Assembly (NCBI GenBank): GCA_007117575.1 | Contig: SKGH01000082.1 | Location: forward strand, 1 to 8,087 | Length of the DNA: 8,087 nt | Source: Candidatus Kaiserbacteria bacterium | GTDB lineage: Bacteria > Patescibacteriota > Minisyncoccia > Phycocordibacterales > UBA918 | Direction of reading: 5' to 3' | Part shown: one piece after another, positions 1 through 6,795 of the stretch | Layout of the letters: the number at the start of each line of letters is the position of its first letter | Numbering within the stretch: position 1 is the stretch's first letter | Notes under the pieces: model-generated | Databases searched by the model: none | Told to the model about the DNA's origin: nothing | What the model saw: only the letters and a program-made list of their open reading frames with translations | Made by a program: the position numbers and the translations under genes

Positions 1-1
1 A

Positions 2-94
2 AAACGTTTTAGTCAGTCACGAAAGAATATAAATGATCACGGAAACTGGAGCTGGGTGAGACGTACTTGGTGGTACGATGAAAGGTTTGAGTGA
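2..94 (+). CDS. possible C-terminal end of an unidentified protein, cut by the window edge
   Basis: This frame is open from the left edge to a TGA at 92-94, giving 30 residues rich in tryptophan and arginine, with segments such as NDHGNWSWVRRTWWYDERFE. The other two forward frames meet stops within the first 30 or so bases. No family is recognised, and 30 codons is too few to prove coding. If real, it is the 3' end of a gene transcribed rightward and convergent with the Nudix gene, about 96 bp away. It may equally be a chance open frame. Confidence 0.3.
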   Translation, partial: KRFSQSRKNINDHGNWSWVRRTWWYDERFE

Positions 95-190
95 CGAAAG
101 CAACAAAGAAATTCGCCAAACGCGTAAGTCCTGAATGTTTTAAATTTTCTACACATGTTTATATAGAGAAAGCTACACTCAAAAACCCTC

Positions 191-649
191 CTACACTATC
201 CTTTCTATACCTCCTTTCTGTATATCTTTTTCAGCTTCCAAAAGCATTTCTCTGTTTATTTCATAACTTAAAAGCTCTCTAGCCAATGAAAAAGATAGCC
301 ACTTCGCCTCCTTAACTTCTTTAGATTGCAACACAAAAGCTGTATCTGTAACCTGCCCCAAGAAAAAGATTACGGTTTTATCAATAAGTGCATCTCGGTA
401 TGTAAACTGGTAGGTCTTCGAATAGCTGTATTCGGGATATAACTTAACCACTTTTACTCTTGTTTCCTCCCACAGCTCTCTAACGGCGGTTTCCTCCGGT
501 GTCTCATTGGGTTCCGGGTGCCCTTTGGGAAAAGTCCAATATGAATCCAAACTATGTGTGTATTGATTTATCAAAAGAGTTTTCCAGTCCGAGCCATCGT
601 TATATATGGGTATGACTCCGTAAGAAAAATCCGTTTTTATTTTTTGCAT
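191..649 (-). CDS. Nudix hydrolase (MutT/Ap4A-hydrolase-like)
   Basis: Nudix enzymes hydrolyse nucleoside diphosphates linked to another group, such as Ap4A, oxidised dNTPs or NDP-sugars, using a divalent metal held by the Nudix helix. From the chosen start the protein has 152 residues, normal for small cytosolic Nudix enzymes. The box runs from Gly43 to Val65: G-x5-E-x7-REL-x-EE-x-R-V. The catalytic and metal-binding Arg57, Glu58, Glu61 and Glu62 are present, but the usual glycine after EE-x is Arg64. The segment SYWTFPKGHPEPNE before the box resembles diadenosine tetraphosphatase-like members, so that substrate class is a guess. The ATG at 649 is preferred because GAGGT lies just upstream and the Nudix fold begins soon after. 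The frame extends to a TTG at 724, adding 25 basic residues with no family match. The gene stands alone, between the left edge and the tRNA-Leu gene. Confidence 0.88.
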   Translation of the reverse strand: MQKIKTDFSYGVIPIYNDGSDWKTLLINQYTHSLDSYWTFPKGHPEPNETPEETAVRELWEETRVKVVKLYPEYSYSKTYQFTYRDALIDKTVIFFLGQVTDTAFVLQSKEVKEAKWLSFSLARELLSYEINREMLLEAEKDIQKGGIERIV

Positions 650-837
650 AGACCTCAGTATACCAGAATTCAAAACACCTTTATAAAAAGCCATCTGCCT
701 TGTCTTGACCGCTACTTTTTTCAAACATGTCTAACTATATCTATATAAACCCGTACAAAATAAGACTGATAAATTTATCTAACGTACCCCCTCACCTACA
801 TTTTCCCCTACTGCCATAAGAGAAAAATGTATGTGCT

Positions 838-924
838 TGGTGTCCAGGACTGGATTTGAACCAGCACGGGATAACTCCCACTACCCCCTCAAGGTAGCGC
901 GTCTACCAGTTTCGCCACCTGGAC
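838..924 (-). tRNA. tRNA-Leu, anticodon GAG
   Basis: An 87-nt class II tRNA read on the minus strand, with CCA encoded (TGG at 838-840 on the plus strand). The acceptor stem GTCCAGG pairs fully with CCTGGAC, followed by discriminator A. The D-arm (GCG...CGC with GG in the loop), anticodon stem CTACC/GGTAG with loop TTGAGGG (anticodon GAG, reading CUC and CUU), long variable arm GGGAGTTATCCC and T-arm CTGG-TTCAAAT-CCAG are all well formed. A73 and the long variable arm fit leucine identity. It has its own promoter upstream. Confidence 0.97.
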
Positions 925-942
925 ATGTCTCCCAACCGGTTA

Positions 943-971
943 ATTGTAACGGTTTTAACTATGTTTGCAAA
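943..971 (-). promoter_or_regulatory. sigma-70-type promoter for tRNA-Leu
   Basis: Read on the minus strand, TTTGCA (966-971) and TACAAT (943-948) are separated by 17 bp. The -10 matches the consensus at five of six positions and the -35 at four of six. The -10 ends 18 nt before the first base of mature tRNA-Leu, leaving a short leader of about 11-12 nt for RNase P to remove. A palindrome, AACCGGTT, lies within this leader region. Confidence 0.55.
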
Positions 972-1003
972 GATTTTATCTGAAACAAAAAGTAATCAAC
1001 CCT

Positions 1004-1044
1004 AAAAAAACCGTGTATCAAGTTTTCCCTACAAACCGCTACAC
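1004..1044 (-). terminator. possible weak intrinsic terminator after rplS
   Basis: On the minus strand, GTGTA (1040-1044) can pair with TACAC (1013-1017), with a further inner GTTT/AAAC pairing, followed by GG and a run of seven T (1004-1010). It lies 55-95 bp beyond the rplS stop. The stem is short and interrupted, so this is a weak candidate. A neighbouring CTACT/AGTAG hairpin near 1047-1063 may add to the structure. Confidence 0.3.
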
Positions 1045-1098
1045 CCTACTAGAGGGTAGTAGATTATTAGTCTTAATACACACTTTTAAAGCTCCATA

Positions 1099-1734
1099 CT
1101 AGGCTTTCTTGTCTTCTTCCTTAGACGACTCGGAATCATCTTCAGCAGGAGCTTGTTCAACAGTTTCATCAGTTTTTTTCTCCTCATCAGACTCCGGTGC
1201 TTCTGTAGGGGTTTCTTGTTTTGTTTCGACTTTCTCCTCCTCCGCCTCTTTTACAGCTTTTTCTTTGAGGTCCGCTTCTTCCAAAGCAGCCTGTTCCGCG
1301 GCTTCCGCCGCCTTTGCTTCATTTTCTATCCTGTTGCTTTCCTCAGTCTCAGACAAAGATGACATGGAAACTATTCTCATACGTCTCATCTGTCTTTTAA
1401 TTTGTTTGGCAACTTTATCACGAATGAAATACAACTTGGCACGACGTACTTTTGCTCGTTTAACGATTTCTATTTTGTCTATCAAAGGAGAATACAAAGG
1501 AAATATCTTTTCTATTCCCACCCCACTCGACACACGCCTAACAGTAAAAGTAGCGCCCGGCTCGGCACCATGCTTCCTAGACAAAACTATCCCTTCAAAT
1601 ACCTGAATACGGGTCTTACCCTTATCTTGTATCTTCTGATGTACTTTTACAGTATCACCGGCTTTTAGTCCGAGTTCACGTCGATTATTCATCTGCACTG
1701 GTGAGGTCTGTACCCCGGCTAACATGGTATTCAT
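1099..1734 (-). CDS. rplS: 50S ribosomal protein bL19 with long acidic C-terminal tail
   Basis: bL19 lies at the 30S-50S interface and helps form the intersubunit bridge region. Residues 19-125 are a clear L19 core: KAGDTVKVHQK, RIQVFEGIV, then FTVRR, GVGIEKIFPLYSP, and the basic end KRAKVRRAKLYFIR. L19 usually has about 115-120 residues; this one has 211. From about residue 127 it carries a low-complexity Glu/Ala/Lys-rich extension ending in SSKEEDKKA, strongly acidic against a basic core. The N-terminus lacks the usual opening helix of most bacterial L19 proteins. There is no Shine-Dalgarno site before the ATG at 1734, but a perfect TATAAT ends 9 nt upstream, so the message may be leaderless. 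ATG codons at 1725 and 1692 are alternative starts. The gene is monocistronic here. Confidence 0.96.
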   Translation of the reverse strand: MNTMLAGVQTSPVQMNNRRELGLKAGDTVKVHQKIQDKGKTRIQVFEGIVLSRKHGAEPGATFTVRRVSSGVGIEKIFPLYSPLIDKIEIVKRAKVRRAKLYFIRDKVAKQIKRQMRRMRIVSMSSLSETEESNRIENEAKAAEAAEQAALEEADLKEKAVKEAEEEKVETKQETPTEAPESDEEKKTDETVEQAPAEDDSESSKEEDKKA

Positions 1735-1983
1735 ACTAGTAATATTATAAATAAATAATAAATATAGGTTTGTAAAATAAAAATATTAAGAACGTATACA
1801 ATTTCCGTAAAATAATTCTTTTAGGAGCCTTCTGCCTTCACGTTAACTATAATGCTAAGCAATTTGTTACTCTATAACCGACAACCTAAAAAGCTACGAA
1901 AACAAAATCACTTCAGTAAAAAGAAAGCGCGCATTTATCGAAGCAGTATTTTACAAACTCCAAACCTCGGTACTTTACCACAG
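1735..1983. other. 249-bp intergenic stretch without a supported gene
   Basis: The part next to rplS is extremely AT-rich and contains the rplS -10 box. The rest has one plus-strand frame of 60 codons (1852-2034), but it overlaps the end of the pseudouridine synthase gene, resembles no known family and has no ribosome-binding site. I see no RNA gene, repeat or clear terminator for the pseudouridine synthase gene here. Confidence 0.5.
1744..1749 (-). promoter_or_regulatory. -10 box of the rplS promoter
   Basis: On the minus strand a perfect TATAAT is followed by ATTACTAGT and then the rplS ATG. Transcription would normally begin about 6-8 nt after the box, that is, within 3 nt of the start codon, implying a leaderless or nearly leaderless transcript. 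No good -35 hexamer is present at 16-18 bp; the upstream stretch is almost pure A/T. Confidence 0.5.
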
Positions 1984-2757
1984 CTATTGACCAGTCGCAA
2001 TACTGTCGGCAGCGCTTTCGAAAATATCCGGTAGTGGAGCTATAAATCTACCTTCTTTACCACTGGGTAGATTTATCTCCAAACGATGGGCATGTAAAGC
2101 CAGTCTGGCAAAACCAAGGTTGCAAGAACTATCAACCTGACCGGGAGCATATAATCGATCACCAACTATTGGACGGTCTATGGCTTTAAGATGTACTCGC
2201 AGTTGATGAGTCCTTCCGGTAAGAGGTTTTAATGCTAAATAAGAAAACAGCTCGTCCTCAACCCTACCCGTACCTATACACTCCCATTCAGTTACCGCGC
2301 TTCTTAAAGTGCCACGCGCGCCACGCTGTGCCGATCTGAGACGACCATCCTTAGCACTTCTACCAATAGGCCTTTCTATAGTTCCCCATTTATCTCGCAC
2401 AGCACCATAAACAAAAGCTCTGTATTCCTTATTAGCCAGTCGGTCATGAAATTGTTGTTTAATAAATCCAAAAGCTTCTTGCTTTTTTACCAACAAAAGT
2501 AACCCCGAAGTGTCTCTATCTAGGCGATGCACTACCCCTGAACGAACTATAGCTCTACCTTTGGCATCATTTTGTGACTCACCCACAGTCTCTACTTCCG
2601 GATTTCTTTGCAGAAACCAATCAACCACGGTAGAGATAGATTCGTCATTTTCTCCATCAACAGCATGAACTAACCAGCCTGACGGTTTGTCAATCACTAA
2701 AACGTCATCGTCTTCATAGACGATCTTTATTTTTTCCAACTCACTTTTGTCTGACAT
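1984..2757 (-). CDS. RluA/RluD-family pseudouridine synthase
   Basis: These enzymes isomerise specific uridines to pseudouridine in 23S rRNA or tRNA. The 257-residue protein starts directly at the catalytic domain (VYEDDDVLVIDKPSGWLVH, residues 13-31), so the N-terminal S4 RNA-binding domain of RluD/RluC is absent. The signature VHRLDRDTSGLLLLVK is at residues 76-91, and Asp80 is the expected catalytic aspartate. KEYRAFVYG (110-118), the LTGRTHQLRVHL motif (179-190) and the late ALHAHRLEI motif follow in family order. The target uridine cannot be told from sequence. The start at 2757 is 14 nt downstream of the acylphosphatase stop, so the two are probably cotranscribed. No Shine-Dalgarno site is seen. 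Confidence 0.93.
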   Translation of the reverse strand: MSDKSELEKIKIVYEDDDVLVIDKPSGWLVHAVDGENDESISTVVDWFLQRNPEVETVGESQNDAKGRAIVRSGVVHRLDRDTSGLLLLVKKQEAFGFIKQQFHDRLANKEYRAFVYGAVRDKWGTIERPIGRSAKDGRLRSAQRGARGTLRSAVTEWECIGTGRVEDELFSYLALKPLTGRTHQLRVHLKAIDRPIVGDRLYAPGQVDSSCNLGFARLALHAHRLEINLPSGKEGRFIAPLPDIFESAADSIATGQ

Positions 2758-2771
2758 AATTCTGATCTAAT

Positions 2772-3044
2772 TCAATGCAAAATAGAAAAATCATCATAAA
2801 TAACTGTAACATTTCCCCACTCAACAGTAACCGAATCAACCTCTGAACGCAAAGAACCTTCGTGCAAATACTCAACCATATTTTTTAAGTTATCCGGCTC
2901 CCCTTGAACACACACCACCACTGTACCATCTGACATATTTTTCACCCAACCCACCAAACCCAACTCATCTGCTGATGTCTGAACATAATCACGATAACTA
3001 ACACCCTGCACTATTCCTTTAACATGACATATTATCTCAACCAT
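2772..3044 (-). CDS. acyP: acylphosphatase
   Basis: This is a small cytosolic enzyme that hydrolyses acyl phosphates such as carbamoyl phosphate or 1,3-bisphosphoglycerate. The 90-residue length is typical. The phosphate-binding loop GIVQGVSYRDY (residues 10-20) carries the catalytic Arg18, with Tyr in place of the more common Phe before it. LGLVGWVKNMSDGTV (28-42) carries the catalytic Asn36. The rest fits the ferredoxin-like fold (VQGEPDNLKNMVEYL). A weak AGG lies about 6 nt before the ATG. It is the first gene of a probable two-gene unit with the downstream pseudouridine synthase; no functional link between them is obvious. Confidence 0.95.
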   Translation of the reverse strand: MVEIICHVKGIVQGVSYRDYVQTSADELGLVGWVKNMSDGTVVVCVQGEPDNLKNMVEYLHEGSLRSEVDSVTVEWGNVTVIYDDFSILH

Positions 3045-3138
3045 ATATACCTATATTAATATAATTTACCTAAAACACACCAGACTCGGTCTTATCAAAC
3101 AACTTTCAATCATCATGGCAACAACATCTATCCAAATA

Positions 3139-3585
3139 TCAATTATCCAGCTCTATAAAATCTAAATGATCAAGTGAAAAATCTTCTTCTATAAGAAGAT
3201 TATCTGTAGTTATATTTGCGTCTATATCAAGTTCACTCATTTTTTCCATAATAATAACCTCATTTTGACGAGATCTGAGATCTTCTATATCCTGCTTCAA
3301 CAAACGATACTTGTCATTTATAGCAGAAAATTTATTGATAGATGCTTTTATTTCAGCTTCATTATACCTAGGAAATGAAAGAGTCTGCTCGTGCTCAAAA
3401 ACATCCATATTTTGATACGAAGTAAATTGTTGCCAACTCAATAAAGATATGGACATAGCAGACAGTACAAATATAAACAAACCTATTACCCAGTCTCGAC
3501 TAGGGTTTGTAAGTCGCGGATTACGCGCCGGGTCAGATTTAAATAAACTGCTTTTACTTTTTTTTAACGATTTAAAAATAGGCAT
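3139..3585 (-). CDS. one-helix membrane protein in the pilP position of the pilus cluster (unknown family)
   Basis: The 148-residue protein has a basic cytoplasmic N-terminus (KSLKKSKSSLFKS), one predicted membrane helix at about 32-52 (WVIGLFIFVLSAMSISLLSW), a helical and probably coiled-coil stretch at about 76-115, and an acidic tail rich in Asp, Glu, Leu and Ile. It follows pilO by 16 nt and closes the pilM-pilN-pilO run, so a role in the same inner-membrane assembly is likely. It lacks the lipoprotein signal and beta-domain of true PilP, so I do not call it PilP. The topology resembles PilN and PilO in having a short N-terminal anchor and an outside helical part. No Shine-Dalgarno site is seen before the ATG. 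Confidence 0.75.
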   Translation of the reverse strand: MPIFKSLKKSKSSLFKSDPARNPRLTNPSRDWVIGLFIFVLSAMSISLLSWQQFTSYQNMDVFEHEQTLSFPRYNEAEIKASINKFSAINDKYRLLKQDIEDLRSRQNEVIIMEKMSELDIDANITTDNLLIEEDFSLDHLDFIELDN

Positions 3586-3601
3586 AATTGATTTTTAAAA
3601 T

Positions 3602-4144
3602 TCAGATAAGCAACATATCCAAATTTATAGTTACTGAATATTCACCAATAGTTGCACCACTGAAAGACTGTTTTCTGTAGTTTATGTCTTTGACTGTAGA
3701 TTGATAAGGCAGGTTTTCTAATAACTCCAAAATCAGCATGACCTGATCTTGATTACCCTCAACAGTTAAGTTCAGACCCAATATAGAAAGACCCTCACTT
3801 TTTTCTAACTCATTCACATTGATCTGGTTTACCTTGACCTTGGCCCCCGCCTTTGCAACCAAACTTTCGATATCTGATAAAAAAGATACAAAGTCTTTCT
3901 CAAATAGTATATTAGACAACAACCTCTCTCTATCATCTTCAGTACTTTCCATTAAATTTACGATCTCAGAATATCTCTGCAGTTGATACAAATTGCCGGT
4001 AAGTATTTTGGCATTTTCGACTAGAGTTTCTCCCTTATCTGTTACCTGCATCCAACCCATTACCGCCAGCGTCAAAGCGAACGCGCAATAAACAAAGCCG
4101 ATTAGCATGTAAATAATGGTTTGTTTACGCGGTACTTTTTTCAT
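3602..4144 (-). CDS. pilO: type IV pilus assembly protein PilO-like
   Basis: PilO pairs with PilN in the membrane ring that links the cytoplasmic PilM and motor to the growing pilus. The 180 residues show a short basic N-terminus, one membrane helix at about 10-32 (IIYMLIGFVYCAFALTLAVM), a helical region at about 38-100, and a C-terminal alpha/beta domain (GLNLTVEGNQDQVMLILELL, then the SVTINLDMLLI strand) typical of the PilO ferredoxin-like fold. The repeated phrase 'LSDIESLVAKAGAKVKVNQINV' corresponds to the usual PilO segment before the core; position, size and topology support the call more than direct sequence identity. It starts 6 nt after the pilN stop, with no Shine-Dalgarno site, so translation is probably coupled. 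Confidence 0.8.
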   Translation of the reverse strand: MKKVPRKQTIIYMLIGFVYCAFALTLAVMGWMQVTDKGETLVENAKILTGNLYQLQRYSEIVNLMESTEDDRERLLSNILFEKDFVSFLSDIESLVAKAGAKVKVNQINVNELEKSEGLSILGLNLTVEGNQDQVMLILELLENLPYQSTVKDINYRKQSFSGATIGEYSVTINLDMLLI

Positions 4145-4150
4145 AGTTAA

Positions 4151-4687
4151 CTATTCATTTATCAAAGGTACCAATAAGTTAAAATTTATGTCTCTCTCAC
4201 TGGCATACTGAGTTAATGGCAAATCTATATCACCAAAAAAAGGACTGGACTCCATATCTGACCTGAATTGCATCAGGTCAAACCGGTCTTTTGCCACACC
4301 ACTAACACTCATTCTTGGCTCTTCTGAACCAACCGGTCTTATTTCTACCATTGAAATGGAAACTTTTTCTCCACTGACTTCTTCTACCTTACGTAAGAGC
4401 CGTAAAGCGGGTATGTTTTCTCTTTCATCCATTATGATAGACGCTATTTGATTACTTTTATTTACAACAGTTTCAATTTCCGGCAATTGTTCAAGTTTCT
4501 CATTTGTCTCACCGTACTCTGTTAGATAACCGACAGTTTGAGTTTCAATCAAAACATAGGTGGGTATAAAAAATACCGCTCCAACCAATACACCCGTACC
4601 AAACAAGAAAAACCAAACCCCAATAACCCGACACCAATATTCGACCTTAACATCTTTTTTTGAACTTTCCGGGATAAGGTTTATCAT
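4151..4687 (-). CDS. pilN: type IV pilus assembly protein PilN-like
   Basis: PilN joins PilM (through its N-terminal peptide) to PilO in the inner-membrane platform. The 178-residue protein opens with MINLIPESSKK, a good match to the conserved INLLP peptide that binds the PilM cleft. A membrane helix follows at about 20-47, then a coiled-coil part and an alpha/beta domain (ISMVEIRPVG, MSVSGVAKDRFDLMQFRSDM) typical of PilN. The start at 4687 is fixed by the INLIP peptide and by an ATGA overlap in which the start overlaps the pilM TGA. The frame stays open upstream to 4798, but that extension lies inside pilM and is rejected. Confidence 0.9.
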   Translation of the reverse strand: MINLIPESSKKDVKVEYWCRVIGVWFFLFGTGVLVGAVFFIPTYVLIETQTVGYLTEYGETNEKLEQLPEIETVVNKSNQIASIIMDERENIPALRLLRKVEEVSGEKVSISMVEIRPVGSEEPRMSVSGVAKDRFDLMQFRSDMESSPFFGDIDLPLTQYASERDINFNLLVPLINE

Positions 4688-5790
4688 GATGTATCTACTA
4701 AAGATGCTAAAGCCAAACCAATGGCAGTAGAATATCCAAACGAATACCTCTGCTCTATCGGTGGCACATTGTCCTCCAAAGACATGACATTTCTCCACAC
4801 ATTACCCCTACGAGTCGGAATGTTTAACTGTTCCGTGACGTAACGTTGCAGACCTCGCATATTCGAACTCCCTCCACACAATATAATAGAATGAATGTAC
4901 ATGTGATGAGAATTACCAACCTTATTATTCCAGTATTTTATTCTGACCGATAATTCATCCAATATTTTATCTACCGTTTCAGACATAACCTTAGTCAGTT
5001 TAGGGTTTTCTTTGCTGGACACCAAGCCTTGTTCATTTTTTATAGTGGTCAATTTAGACTCTTCCACATCCTGACCCAAAACACTTCTTAAACATGAAGA
5101 AACATCTTTACCCCCTATGTCTATGGTTGAGGTATACATCAATAAATTTTGATGAACAATTCCCACACCGGTACGGGTTCTGCCAAAATCAAGGATCATG
5201 TGCGTACCTTGGTCAGAAAAAGGTATGGTAGATCTGGCTATAGCCTGTGCTTCAATTTCAAAAGATAAAGGTAAAACACCGGCCTCCATGCAAGCATCGT
5301 AATAACTCATGACTATATCCCTAGCATAAACAGTAACAATTACCCGAAGCTTATTCCTACTCTTTATATATTCGACAATATGATAATCAAACAACGACTC
5401 ACGGGGTGAGAGCGGTACATTTTCTTCCAAACTAAACTCAAGAGCATTTTTAATATCTTCAACAGTCATACCTCTGTCTATCTCTGTTTCAAACAAATAA
5501 GCTCGCTCCTCCGGCAGAGACACTCTTACCAGTTCCACTCCGGTACTCTGTTTAACTTCACGCAAAGCCGAGACCAAACTTTCTGGCTCTTGCACGACTC
5601 CGCGTTGCAGAGCGTTTTCTGATATTTCTATGTCACCCCAATGGCTAATATTTAAAAAACCCGGTTGTCGCTTTTTACTATCAAAAAGAATGTACTTTAG
5701 TGAAGTATCAGAAATGTCCACTCCCACACTTATCATTTGGAGATACGCCGGTGGTGGAAATTTATTACTTATGGTTTTGATAAAGGACAT
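4684..5790 (-). CDS. pilM: type IV pilus assembly ATPase-fold protein PilM
   Basis: PilM is a cytoplasmic FtsA/actin-like protein that binds ATP and the PilN N-terminus and couples the motor to the PilNO ring. The 368-residue protein has the actin-fold motifs in order (numbered from the ATG at 5790): phosphate-1 GVDISDTSLK at about 23-32, the FEIEAQAIAR segment at about 177-186 common to PilM, phosphate-2 ILDFGRTRTGVGIV at about 199-212, and the adenosine motif IILCGGSSNMRGL at about 302-314. The end, FGYSTAIGLAL, is typical. Its ATG is preceded by an in-frame TTG (5791-5793) and by a TATAAT ending 8 nt upstream, so transcripts may be leaderless. It heads the pilM-pilN-pilO-unknown operon. 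Confidence 0.95.
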   Translation of the reverse strand: MSFIKTISNKFPPPAYLQMISVGVDISDTSLKYILFDSKKRQPGFLNISHWGDIEISENALQRGVVQEPESLVSALREVKQSTGVELVRVSLPEERAYLFETEIDRGMTVEDIKNALEFSLEENVPLSPRESLFDYHIVEYIKSRNKLRVIVTVYARDIVMSYYDACMEAGVLPLSFEIEAQAIARSTIPFSDQGTHMILDFGRTRTGVGIVHQNLLMYTSTIDIGGKDVSSCLRSVLGQDVEESKLTTIKNEQGLVSSKENPKLTKVMSETVDKILDELSVRIKYWNNKVGNSHHMYIHSIILCGGSSNMRGLQRYVTEQLNIPTRRGNVWRNVMSLEDNVPPIEQRYSFGYSTAIGLALASLVDTS

Positions 5791-5798
5791 CAATATCT

Positions 5799-5804
5799 AT
5801 TATA
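5799..5804 (-). promoter_or_regulatory. -10 box of the pilM operon promoter
   Basis: On the minus strand a perfect TATAAT is followed by AGATATTG and the pilM ATG. The 67-bp gap between the VTT-protein stop and pilM holds this box, which suggests the pilus genes have their own promoter rather than depending on ruvX read-through. No clear -35 is found. The distance to the ATG implies a leaderless or near-leaderless message. Confidence 0.5.
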
Positions 5805-5857
5805 CGCTATGGAAACATAATAAAGAGCACAAAACCCACACCCAAAACTTATACAGT

Positions 5858-6457
5858 CTACATAAACCATCGATAAGTTATATATGTGATCAAAATAAAA
5901 GCCATCACCAAAGCCACTTTGTAGTGGTGTCTTTGCATTAAAGGTAAGGCTCTGGGGTTGAAAGCGTAAGCCGCCAAACCTACCAAACCCAATCTAAATA
6001 TACGACCGAAAATAGATGCCACTATAAAGGTGATGATATTTACATGCAAAAAACCGCTAGCTAGAGCCACCAACTTATACGGTATGGGTGTAAAAGCACC
6101 TATCAAGACAAAAACGAAACCGCTGGCATCAACTTGTTTAGATATTTCAGTAAACTGCTCCTCTAATCCGTAAGTGTCTATAATAGCCGTACCAAAAGTA
6201 TCAAAAAATAATAAGCCGAGGTAATAAGCAAACACCCCTCCCGCAATCGACGCACTGATAGCCACCAGTATATAGCGCTTCCATCGTCGTCTATGCGCCA
6301 TTATTAGACCCACCAAAAACGGGTCTATCAATATAGGTGCAAACACTGACTCGGCAAAAGAGATGGCAGCCAATATCCATACCGCGTGGCGAGACCTTAT
6401 CCACGAAGCTCCACGCTTACCCGAATAAGTATAACTAGCTTCAGACTTTTTTTTCAT
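5858..6457 (-). CDS. VTT/DedA-superfamily membrane protein, YqaA-like
   Basis: Relatives of this family (DedA, TVP38/TMEM64, VTT domain) are polytopic inner-membrane proteins linked to lipid flipping or membrane homeostasis. The 199 residues show hydrophobic helices at about 25-52, 62-86, 112-136, 140-164 and 180-198. Family-like features are the acidic-proline segment ESVFAPILIDP (36-46), the glycine-rich helix SIAGGVFAYYLG (70-81), the re-entrant motif GAFTPIPYKLVALASG (120-135) and GRIFRLGLVG (151-160). Length and motifs fit YqaA-type proteins better than classic DedA. The N-terminus is basic and cytoplasmic. It starts 11 nt after the tRNA-binding-domain gene and probably shares its transcript; a functional link is not evident. 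Confidence 0.85.
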   Translation of the reverse strand: MKKKSEASYTYSGKRGASWIRSRHAVWILAAISFAESVFAPILIDPFLVGLIMAHRRRWKRYILVAISASIAGGVFAYYLGLLFFDTFGTAIIDTYGLEEQFTEISKQVDASGFVFVLIGAFTPIPYKLVALASGFLHVNIITFIVASIFGRIFRLGLVGLAAYAFNPRALPLMQRHHYKVALVMAFILITYITYRWFM

Positions 6458-6468
6458 TTTATCAAAAA

Positions 6469-6795
6469 CTATCTAACCACAGTACCGGGAGAAACTTCTT
6501 GATCGGGACTAAGTAAAACCAAACCCTCTTCAGTTTCAGTAGCCAGTATCATACCTTGACTCTCAATACCCTTTATCACTCTCGGCTCCAAATTGATAAG
6601 AAAAGGTACTTGACGACCAACCATACTTTTAGGGTCCGACAATAAATGACGTATACCCGAAACTATCTGACGGGTTTCTGATTCACCAACATCTACGGTA
6701 AGTTTTAATAAACGGTCAGTTTCCGGCACTTCCTCAACATCGACAATCGTACCAATAACCATATTAAGTTTGGAAAAATCATCAAAAGATATCAT
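6469..6795 (-). CDS. stand-alone tRNA-binding domain protein (MetRS C-terminal/beta-subunit-like)
   Basis: The 108 residues are one OB-fold EMAP/Arc1p/CsaA-type tRNA-binding domain, like the C-terminal appendix of bacterial methionyl-tRNA synthetase. Diagnostic parts in order are FDDFSKLNMVIGTI (4-17), VPETDRLLKLTVDVGE (23-38), RQIVSGIR (42-49), NLEPRVIKGIESQGMILA (68-85) and the final SPGTVVR. It could bind tRNA in trans for a MetRS lacking this appendix, or act like CsaA; sequence alone does not decide. The ATG overlaps the ruvX TGA in ATGA, so the genes are translationally coupled. Confidence 0.92.
   Translation of the reverse strand: MISFDDFSKLNMVIGTIVDVEEVPETDRLLKLTVDVGESETRQIVSGIRHLLSDPKSMVGRQVPFLINLEPRVIKGIESQGMILATETEEGLVLLSPDQEVSPGTVVR

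Noticed and set aside
91..282. 63-codon plus-strand frame at the left end
   Set aside because: It overlaps the Nudix gene end and has no family match or ribosome-binding site.
1109..1606. 165-codon serine-rich plus-strand frame
   Set aside because: The serine-rich composition is the mirror of the Glu/Ala codons of rplS on the other strand.
1852..2034. 60-codon basic plus-strand frame
   Set aside because: It overlaps the pseudouridine synthase stop, has no ribosome-binding site, and its ATG sits within a chance TATAAT.
4688..4798. 37-codon upstream extension of pilN
   Set aside because: It lies inside pilM, and the conserved INLIP start peptide and ATGA overlap fix the start at 4687.
5630..5941. 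103-codon plus-strand frame across the pilM start
   Set aside because: It overlaps the pilM N-terminus, its promoter and the end of the VTT gene, with no recognisable domain.
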